Shown in pieces: positions 55,284-64,000 of a DNA stretch of 64,000 nucleotides. Position 1 is the first letter of the stretch, and every line of letters starts with the position of its first letter. A program made the translations under genes and the position numbers. Below the pieces are notes generated by a model. That model worked only from the letters and a program-made list of their open reading frames with translations, was not told the origin of the DNA and searched no databases. Source of the DNA: Steromphala cineraria (taxonomy: Eukaryota > Mollusca > Gastropoda > Trochida > Trochidae); NCBI GenBank assembly GCA_916613615.1, contig OU744728.1, positions 36,973,032 to 37,037,031 on the forward strand, written 5' to 3'.

Positions 55284-55788
55284 ACTTTGCCTACATTCAC
55301 TTGAAAAAAAAGACCTTGATATGAACCGCTTTTAGCTGTAGGCAGAATGAGAAGACACCTTTGGAATTAACCACAAACAGCGTAATCAATTATCTTGTTA
55401 AATCGATGTTCTGTTATTTAAGCGCTCACGGCGATATGAATAGATATCCTTGTGTTATTTGCCTGTCATTTTTTAACAAACAATGCGAAAAACAAAATGC
55501 TGTTTGTCACGTTTATTATATTAGCTTTTTTAGCTTTTCAATTATGTTTTTTAAGGATGTGAAACGAAGCAATGATTATAAATCAGATTAAAATCAGAGG
55601 TTGTTGACACAATTGTTATACGACCATTTTTCATTTCCATTTTTTATATGAAATCTACACGATTGAATAAATATTGCAACTCTTTCCCTATTTGTCTTCC
55701 TAGTAATCATAAAATCAAGCCGGGGTTTCTTCACGGATATATAAGTTTTGACAAGTAAATTTTGGCACTAAATATACCCCCAGGCTTA
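55284..55788. other. No gene recognised
   Basis: A 76-codon frame at 55361 has no recognisable domain. Confidence 0.45.
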
Positions 55789-56318
55789 TATACTCATGGT
55801 AATAATGGTTGACACCCCTAATAATTATAGGAAAGAAAAGTTATATATACAACTTTTACGTGTCATTATCGATTATTTTTGTGTAATATATGTTAGTATA
55901 CGTGTAGTATGTACTCTTGTGAATAATGTCCTTGAACATGTGCTATTGTGCAACTAATAAAAAACATAACCGATAAAGGTGAATAAAAGAAAAACAATAA
56001 TTTATTTTAAAAATGTGATTATACGACATCTTGAGATCCTTATATTGGTACATTGATACAGGTCATCAGTGTGCTCATTTTGGTTCTGTTAAATAATGGA
56101 TAATTGTATCTGAAGAATTTTTGGTACTGAACCAAATTTTTACACAATTCGATAATAAAATATAAAATGCATGTACTTTATAGTTTGCATGATGTGTTAA
56201 TGCAATTGGATGTCGAAAATACCAGAAATTTGATCAATGTTAATAATCCTTGCATTTAAAAAGCTCAAATCACTTTCCTGTATAGGGGTGTCAACCATTA
56301 TTACCATGAGTATATATG
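55789..56318. mobile_element. ~530-bp TIR element (TATACTCATGGTAATAATGG)
   Basis: The left end ACTCATGGTAATAATGGTTG, then ACACCCCTA and AGGAAAG, is mirrored at the right end. TATA borders both ends, so a TA target duplication is possible. The interior is AT-rich and non-coding. Confidence 0.8.
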
Positions 56319-56839
56319 AAAACATATGTTTTTATGCAGAATCTCTTTGTAAATGAAATCATAAAAATATTAGTGAAGGAAATCCTTTTGATATCATTTT
56401 CAAAGAAAGCCCTGTGAAATATCTTAACAGTTGTGGTAAAGTCTTGTAACTCTTGTAAACTTATTTTAAGGTCATGTTCAAGAATATAAATAATTGGACT
56501 TCCCCTTAAGGTGTCAAACTACTTATAGACTAGGATATTGCAAATGACAATTTCCAGAGCCCACACAGATGTTCGTTATTGAATATTGAAGAACTATTGG
56601 TTAACGTTTACTGTTAGTGTTAGTGAAAGATGAGACTATTGTTTATCTTTGGTCACACTTGGGAATTAAAAAGAAGCCTACGAGAAAGCCTAATTAGGAT
56701 ATATTATCCGAACAGTAGTCCATGAGCTTCTTAACTAGACGACTTGCTTTCAGGAAACAACGCTACCCTCATATACAATATGAAATAGGTTTAAATAATT
56801 ACATCAAATTACATCAAAATTCAAATATTTTAAAAAGTA
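56319..56839. other. No gene recognised
   Basis: Nothing supportable was seen. Confidence 0.5.
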
Positions 56840-57277
56840 TTTTTACTGTATTCATTGTATTTAAAAGATAATTTTGCGATCAACCCAGGGGAAATCGGTC
56901 CAACATTTTAAACAGAAGACAATTTACCAAAATGACCGAAACAGCAGCCGACATGAAGGCAAATCAATTGTGACCATCTCACAATTACCGGTTTCCTAAA
57001 TACATGCTGAAAATGCAGTCTTTTTCGCGCACGACTAGATCTTTTTTCTTTTCTCGGAATCAGGTACTCGTTGCCGCCATCGTTGAAACTCATCGGACCA
57101 TATTGCGGTAACTGAGACGCGGTGTTAACCCTACACACATAATGATTACGTCACCGAAAGCGGGTTCGTTAAAGACTATGGCACTTTTATCATATAAAAC
57201 TTTCGACGAAAGATTTTTCTGCTGAGTGATGAATTTGTTTTCTCAATGGCTAAATTTTATCACGAATAGCATGCATA
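56840..57277 (-). repeat. Long inverted repeat, left arm (~440 bp)
   Basis: The reverse complement matches 58668-59152. Shared landmarks include CCAAAATGACCG, GCAGCCGACATGAAGGC, GGAATCAGGTACTCGTTGCC, CGGACCATATTGCGGTAACT and TTTCGACGAAAGATTTTTCT. The minus strand carries a 76-codon frame whose first 32 or so codons are also open in the other arm. Confidence 0.85.
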
Positions 57278-58047
57278 TATGACAAAGTCTTAATCAGCAC
57301 CCTGCCTAAGTTACAAAGACACAAGGGGATAGCACTGTCCACTCCAAAACGGAAGTTGTTCATTCGCAACTATCTCGTTCCCGATGGACAAAAAACAACA
57401 GTTGGATACGAGACGTTTTAAGCGTAAGTAGGATGTAAATATCGATGAGACAATGTTTGATGATGAACAAGACGCAATATGAAACGATAATGGAAGATGA
57501 ATCAAAACATAACCATATGAAAAACTCTACGGTATAAAGGAGATGAGAAATCAACAGAATACTAAACTAATCAATAGGATCACATTGCATAGATGATCAC
57601 TGCTTTAATCTTCAAACAGTTGAAAACTTTTTAGAAGACTATTTATGGTGTTTAATGTTTCTAGTTCTAAATACATATCATATCGTATGCTATATTTTAT
57701 ATAAATCTGTATATGTGTGTATATGTCTATGTGTGTACATTTATGATTATACATGTGTGCTGAACAATACAAATAGATATAAGATAAATTTTACAAAGTG
57801 CTGATAAGCTGTTTAAGTGGTATTCTAGAAGTTGATGGTATAAGGTAGACAAGGGTGATTCTATGGATGAACAGCTTCTTTCTGTGACATTAGCGACGTT
57901 TCGTTATACATGTAGAGCCTTTTTACGTTTATCCTGTGCTGTAAGTGCAGATTGTAATGTTAATAAAATTGCATAAATAGTAACTGAACAATATTAAATA
58001 TGCAGATTGTTTTATGTGCTTATACAATGGTGACGTTTTGTCGATCC
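57278..58047. other. Spacer between inverted arms, no gene recognised
   Basis: AT-rich. If the arms are the ends of a transposon this should be its interior, but no transposase fragment is recognisable. Confidence 0.45.
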
Positions 58048-58396
58048 TTAAAGGGACAGTAGCACGTTTTAGGGGGAATATAAGGTGATGCCAGGAAAAT
58101 TAGAATAAATGGTTCAAATTATTTAAACTAAATGAAGCAGTAATAAATCAAAATATAAGGTGAAGTTCAGTCATGCGTTTCCTTTTTCTTACACGAAATG
58201 AATAAAAGGTGTATACATAAAAATGGTCTTCAATGGACTTTATGTGAATCTTTATAATTTGTCTGTGACTATGGCTGATTGGTTTGTGTAATAAGATTTT
58301 TGACACATTCAAAATAATACATTTAGCATTTACGTAAATTACCATCGACAAATTGCAAATATACAATTTTCAGAAAACGTGCTACTGTCCCTTTAA
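58048..58396 (+). mobile_element. TTAA-flanked MITE, copy 10 of 11 (forward)
   Basis: TTAA then AGGGACAGTAGCACG on the left; CGTGCTACTGTCCCT then TTAA on the right: the change in one end is matched in the other. It sits between the inverted arms. Confidence 0.85.
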
Positions 58397-58667
58397 TACT
58401 GAAATGATATTTGTTTATCTTGATCTCTGAAACAGACTATATCCTTCAGTCTATGAAAATACCAATTAACCAAGACTTATGTTTAGTCTCTGGAAATGAT
58501 AATTCTCATAAACAATAATTTTATAAAATATGAGAAAGAAGCCTCAGAGAATTTGAAATTTGTAGTATACTACAGATCTAGACCTGCTTCTCAAGAGGTT
58601 TTCTTAATGTAAAATTGCTTTTAACTACAGTCTGAGTGTAAGACTACTATAAAAGCCCCATTTTCAT

Positions 58668-59152
58668 ACTTATATGCGGCTCGTGATGAAATTTAGCCTT
58701 TGAGAAATCAAATACATCGCTCAGTAGAAAAATCTTTCGTCGAAAGTTTGATATCTACTTGTTTTAATCCACTATAAAATACGTAATTAGACGTCCAAAG
58801 TAAAGTACCCTCTGCAACAGTACCATAGCCTTTAACAAACCCGCCTTCGGTGACTTAATCATTATGTGTGTAGGTTTAACACCGCGTCTCAGTTACCGCA
58901 ATATGGTCCGATGGGTTTCAACGATGGCGGCAACGAGTACCTGATTCCGAGAAAAAGAAAACAAAATCTAGTCATCCGTGAAAAGGGCGGTTTTCAAGCG
59001 TTTATTTAGGAAACCGGAAATTGTGAGATGCCACATGATTGATTCGCCTTCATGTCGGCTGCCGTTGCGGTCATTTTGGTAGAATGTCTCCTATTGAATG
59101 AAGTTTGGTCCGATATCCCAAAATTTTGTAAAAAATACAATGAATACAGTTG
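58668..59152 (+). repeat. Long inverted repeat, right arm (~485 bp)
   Basis: Mirror of 56840-57277, with about 60 extra bases near 58755-58820. A frame runs through TASQLPQYGPM and FNDGGNEYLIPRK, as in the other arm, and then diverges. Confidence 0.85.
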
Positions 59153-59997
59153 AAATTTAAAACAAAAAATATTGAACTTCACTACACTTTGAATATGGGG
59201 CTTTAACCGCTCTGATACACATCATTGCTTTTGGGTGTATTTTAACTGTTTCAGGAGCTTGAAGATATATAACCGTTATACAAAAGGGTACTTGAAGTAG
59301 TCTCGGTGTATTACATGGTTCAACAGCATCTTATAATCTCTATTACTTTCTGATGAGCGTCATTGTCTATACAGTGTCAATCGATTAATCTTTTAGAAAA
59401 ACTTCCTGTTCAGGTTGACAACCTCAAAGAAATAGAAAAAACTGGGTTTTTTCCCCGTATTTTGTGTAAATATTTAGATACTGTTAAGCATAACATTCAT
59501 AGCAAGCAAGCATAGCAATCTATTCATGAAATAAAAAGGGATTTGCAAACATACCTTGGAGCAAGTAAAATTGTCGTACCAATTATAAGAGTATTATCTT
59601 AGCTATTAGCTGGCAATCAGTTCATGTACAAATGTATGAATACCTGGATAAGATATGTTAAGGTTTAGATAAATAAATCCCTTGCATACTACTTTGTAAC
59701 AGAGGTTGATGTGTAGCTTCTCATTTCAGAATTTAATTGTGACTCTGTGTGATAATTTACTTTTCATTTAATCATATTGTCTTTTCTGATCATCGTTGAA
59801 TCTCTGACAAAATCAGGTCTTCTGATAACATATAGAGCCATTAGGAAAATATATATATTCAATATTAAAAATATCATCACATTCGAGGCAGTACAGTGTT
59901 CATAAATATTAGGAACAACAAAGCTCCTAAAACTGTGCCCCGAAAGAGCACAACGAAAAAACACAAAAATGAAATAATAAAACGACTCAGCTTAGAC
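59153..59997. other. No gene recognised
   Basis: Short AT-rich frames only. Confidence 0.5.
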
Positions 59998-60146
59998 AAT
60001 CTAGTTAAAACTAGCTGTAATGTTATCGTCCTCTAAGTCCTTACGTTACTTAGAGGACGATAACATTACAGCTAGTTTTAACTAGATTGGCTTAGACAAT
60101 AAGGACTTAGAGGACGATAACATTACAGCTAGTTTTAACTAGATTG
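59998..60146. repeat. Perfect 40-bp hairpin plus a third direct copy
   Basis: A 40-bp unit (ends CAATCTAGTTAAAACTAGCT ... TCGTCCTCTAA) lies at 59998-60037, its exact reverse complement at 60050-60089, and a third copy in the latter orientation at 60107-60146. No mismatch seen among the three. GCTTAGACAAT precedes the first and also lies between the second and third. Confidence 0.95.
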
Positions 60147-60225
60147 CAGCTTAGATTGATGAAGTCCAAGACTGGAAATATAAACGAAAATTTTAGATTT
60201 CCTTATGTAAGACATTCTCACTCTA

Positions 60226-60542
60226 CAGAGGCAGATCAAGTCATGAAATGCTGATACAGCTTTTGTTCTATTACGCCGAAATCCGAAATTCCTGGCGGAA
60301 AAAAGCATAACAATCCGTTTGAATTTATTTTTCGAATGACAAGGCTTCTCGCATGGAAAGGATGGTTCATATTACAAAGCCTTTGTCATGATTCAGTGGC
60401 CAAAATAATGATTTAAGGCCAGCGTAACTAATTTCACAACTAACTTTGAAAGCCTCCAATCAGGCATCTCCCATTCTCTCCCACAAAGTCGGCGTAATAT
60501 AACAGAGGCTGTATCAACAATTCATGACTTGATCTGCCTCTG
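60226..60542. mobile_element. TIR MITE (CAGAGGCAGATCAAGTC), intact copy
   Basis: 22-bp perfect inverted ends: CAGAGGCAGATCAAGTCATG on the left and its mirror on the right. CATTCTC / GAGAATG further out suggests the symmetry extends. Same family as 21752-22033. The terminal CAGAG resembles hAT ends; no clear 8-bp duplication was found. Confidence 0.85.
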
Positions 60543-61529
60543 TTTGGAGAGAATGTATGTAAGATATACACAAGAAAAAGTATATTTTAAGATTCTACGA
60601 TAATTTTGATGTCTTAAGAGAAACATTTACTATATGGTAAATACTTTCTTTTGATCTTTATATTTTCTAAGGTATAAAACACAATACCAGAATCAAGATC
60701 CAATTTACCTATCGGGATTGCACAAAGGTGTCTATTTCATGACTGTCTAAATTTTGGGAGAAAACCTTCTTAACAGTCGTAACGGACTAAGTCACGCGGG
60801 AAACTTCTTAAACGGATACTACTCGTTAACCTTTAGGTCGATTTACCACAGAATATGCAGATATGGTCCAGTGAACATATCATCTTCAACAAGGATTGGT
60901 TTAAAAATGTTCCTTGAAGCAGAGTAGAGATCGTTTTGTATTTATTAAAGATCAACATTATCAATCAATATCAATATGTTCAGAGATTCAAATCTTTTAC
61001 AAAAATAAGATATGCATGAACATTCCTTAACAAAGAGAAATAATTAGGACGGTGAGTTAGATGATTAGCTCTAGAAAATATTTTGATGTTTACTGAACTA
61101 TTCCAATATAATGAGTTTGTAATCGGTTACAACAAAGCTGTTTGACAAGTTTTATTGATTAAATATCGCTATGTTTATTATTTTTCACTTTAAGGATTAA
61201 CTTTTAAATGAATATATTGATACAAGCATATATCATTGTTGCTTTACCTGGTACCTGAAATTATCAACCTTGAATATATACTTTCTTTGTTATATATATA
61301 CCGTCTCAATATAGTAAAGTAGTTGGAAGATAATTGTTTTCAAATCCATTAAATATAAAACTTTCAGAACTAAAGATATAATTTTGATACAGAATGTGAC
61401 ATATTGGCATGCCAGTTTTCTAATATTTTATCAATAAAGAAAGTTAAGGTACTGAAGGGGACTTTGACATATAAAGATTAGTCGACTATAAACTTATTAC
61501 TTTGACAAGTTAGGTTGATTGATAAAATA
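60543..61529. other. No gene recognised
   Basis: Nothing supportable was seen. Confidence 0.5.
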
Positions 61530-61620
61530 CATTTGCAGAACAGAACAGAACAGAACAGAATTTTATTCTCATGAATCATACAGAATGATATAGAGAACAT
61601 ACAAGTAATCGTTCATGATA
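61530..61620 (-). mobile_element. Retroposon 3' end with (TTCTG)n tail
   Basis: On the minus strand GAATAAAATTCTG leads into four TTCTG pentamers. A short pentamer tail after an AATAAA-like signal is typical of LINE-mobilised 3' ends; only the last 60-90 bases are recognisable. Confidence 0.5.
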
Positions 61621-62305
61621 TGCAATATATTTGGTTTAGAAAAGACTTAAAGCAGTTTTAGTAAAATGTGATAGTTTGAAGGATAAATGTCATTGACGCT
61701 TTTTCTCTTTTGTGTGCCTCCTATTCGGTTAAGAATAACATACACGTAACCGTATTTTTGAAAAAAAAGATGAAAGAGGCGCAAAGCGGCAAGTTCATTG
61801 TCTTTTTCGAAATTACAGTTACAGGTATGTTATCTGACTAAAACTACAGCCTAATTACAGAAAATTAACTAAAATCATGAGAGCATTTCCTTTGGAGAAG
61901 TTGCATTTTCATTGTCAACGTAAGCTTAAATTTTGGTTCCATGAAATTGCTGTATACAAATGTGTTGTTTGTCTTTTAATGAAAATGGATTAACATTGAC
62001 GTTATCGATCCAACTAATAATGACAAAGTTGAAGGGACCGTCTCAAAAGGTACATATACCGCTGTAGATTCCTAAAGGATAATGTACAATAGAGTGACGT
62101 TACTGCTGTATTTATTTTTAATTGTTTTGCATATTGGTAACATCACAATATTAATATATCAAATGAAAACATCATGTGTCATCGAGGTCTCAAACATTTT
62201 TCAAGGATTATTGACTTTTGTGTATTTATCATATAACTTCAACTGTTCAGTTTTAAATATGTATTTTACATAACGATTATGAACACTGTTTTTCAGAAGT
62301 TTGTT
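61621..62305. other. No gene recognised
   Basis: A 63-codon frame at 62082 is hydrophobic and AT-driven, with no domain. Confidence 0.45.
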
Positions 62306-62669
62306 TTAAAGAGGCAGTAGCACGTTTTTAGGGGGAATATAAGGGGATATCAGGAAAATGAAAATTAATTGTTTCAATTTAAAGACAGTGCGTATAAGCT
62401 AAATGGAGCAGTAGTAAATCAAATATATAATGTAAAGTTTAGCCATGCGATTCCTTTTTTTGTTAAAAAATGAATTAAAGGTGTTCACACAAAATGGCCG
62501 CCAATGGATTTTATGTGAATCTTAATACTTTGTCCTCTGACTATGGATGATTGCTTTGTGTAATTATATTTTTGACACTATCAAAGTTATACATTTAGCA
62601 TAAACTTACAATTATCAGTGAAAAATTGAAAATATAAAATTATCAAAAAACGTGCTACTGCCCCTTTAA
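62306..62669 (+). mobile_element. TTAA-flanked MITE, copy 11 of 11 (forward)
   Basis: TTAA then AGAGGCAGTAGCACG on the left; CGTGCTACTGCCCCT then TTAA on the right. Contains AAAATGGCCGCCAATGG. Confidence 0.87.
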
Positions 62670-64000
62670 GGCTAATTTTTATATTTATCTAAGCTTGATT
62701 TTTAATCACATTGATAGACTCTTGCAATCGTGAAATCGATCCTCTCTCCATTAGCTTCGAATTCGTTTGGCTAAGAAAAAGTTGTCTTTGTTTGGCTTTC
62801 GGGTTGATGTTACGATCAATGAGTACAGTTTTATGGGTAAGAATAAAGAATGTACTTATCCATAACATTTTCATTATTGATTCCTCAATTGTCATCATAG
62901 CGATGTTCATGATAGACATAAACTATAAATGATACATACTTAGCAACAAAGTATCAACATTGGGCCACGGTTGTGCATTGAATTTAAACTTTGCTTTGAA
63001 TTCAACACTCGCTCAAGAATCTGTTGCGGAATTGCCGATTTCAGTTTATCATGAAAATCAAGCAATGCCCTAGTACTCAAGCGAGCTTTTGATGTGAGAG
63101 ATATGTATTTAATCGATTTCTACCAGAGGGTGTGATTTCCCCTTTTTGTGAAAAATGACAAAAGAAACATTTCGAAAAGTTATATTTGTAAATTTCGTAT
63201 GCTAATTGTATGGTCCCAAGAAAGTACGACAAACTTAGTTTTGATAAGTATATTGTTAAAGAGACACTTACTAGGAGTAGCATACTCAACCTTGTGGTCG
63301 CCAGTAGACAACTATTGATTTATTTATCGTATTAGATCCTGGCGTCACAACAAAAATGTAAATAGAAATATTGGAAAATATACAAAGTGAAATTATCAAG
63401 CATTATCAACTAATGACTGTGTTTGTGAAAACCAATTTTTTGAGGATCACAGCTACATTTGAACTGACAACCCGTAAGCGTACTCTGTAATGAGAAATTG
63501 ATAATTTATGGGCAAAACAACTAAATAACTGTTTATTTAAAAGAACCGGAAAAAAAAATTAAAGAGTAAGTTTGAATATTAACTACATTTGGTAAATTTT
63601 ATTATAAAACAAAAATGAAAAAAATTATAATCTTGTCATTACTATAATATAATCATGTTCTAATATCACATCTCTACGTTAAGTCTGTCTTGATAATACT
63701 GTAAACTTAGCAGATTTGTTTCAGGAATACTTAAAAAGAAAAACATTATTGATAAACTGAAGGCTTGTGAAAAATAACTGAAAAATGTCAGCATGGAAAA
63801 CTTCATTCTGATCTACATTTTTGTCATGTCGCTTCATTCAATGATTGATTCAAACTTCAGATGTATGTGGATATGGTTACCGTCCTTCGTAACTTCCGTA
63901 ACATATATGAGTATTGTACAAAAACAGCAAATAACACTCCAACCATCACTTGTACTGGAAAGGTTTGCAATCAAACTTAATGCACTGAGTAAACTACACA
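62670..64000. other. No gene recognised to the window end
   Basis: Two overlapping antisense frames near 62690-62930 and one at 63077 show no domain. No repeat family recognised. Confidence 0.5.

Overview
The window is AT-rich animal DNA (roughly one third G+C by eye) with small exons separated by repeat-filled introns. There are no bacterial-style gene clusters, and most long reading frames are chance products of tandem repeats. Intron-rich cytosolic sulfotransferase (SULT) genes, a secreted fibrinogen-related gene, tRNA-derived SINEs with bivalve-like tails, many MITEs and a short TTAGGG-like insertion together suggest a lophotrochozoan, most likely a mollusc and perhaps a bivalve. That assignment is inference; the species cannot be read from the sequence alone.

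Three protein-coding genes are supported. (1) The 5' part of a SULT gene lies on the minus strand (1-1144), with two exons visible and the second cut by the window edge. (2) A complete five-exon SULT gene lies on the plus strand (20691-25946) and encodes a predicted 289-residue enzyme; its first intron holds decayed copies of exon 2 and a MITE. The two SULT genes point away from each other across about 19.5 kb and share the same first splice position in the PAPS-binding loop, so they are paralogues. (3) A three-exon gene on the plus strand (38382-43495) encodes a predicted 366-residue secreted protein: signal peptide, cysteine-rich PAN/apple-like module, short EGF-like piece and fibrinogen-like domain. 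Both of its introns are mostly minisatellite. The second minisatellite (63 bp, about 19 units) repeats the end of exon 2 together with its splice donor, in frame.

The rest is repeats. 1-20 kb: tandem arrays of 20, about 40, 131, about 170, 21 and 3 bp units, plus inverted-repeat elements. 26-38 kb: a tandem duplication carrying tRNA-like sequences, foldback elements, SINEs, and four copies of an abundant MITE with ends AGGGGCAGTAGCACG flanked by TTAA. 43.5-50 kb: two copies of a SINE-bearing repeat, one of them between 246-bp direct repeats; a nested palindrome; and a promoter-like CRE/TATA cluster. 51-64 kb: a decayed LINE, several TIR elements, a pair of inverted arms of about 440-480 bp, a perfect 40-bp hairpin with a third copy, and three more of the abundant MITEs. 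That MITE has 11 recognisable copies in the window. No functional rRNA or tRNA gene and no CRISPR array was seen.
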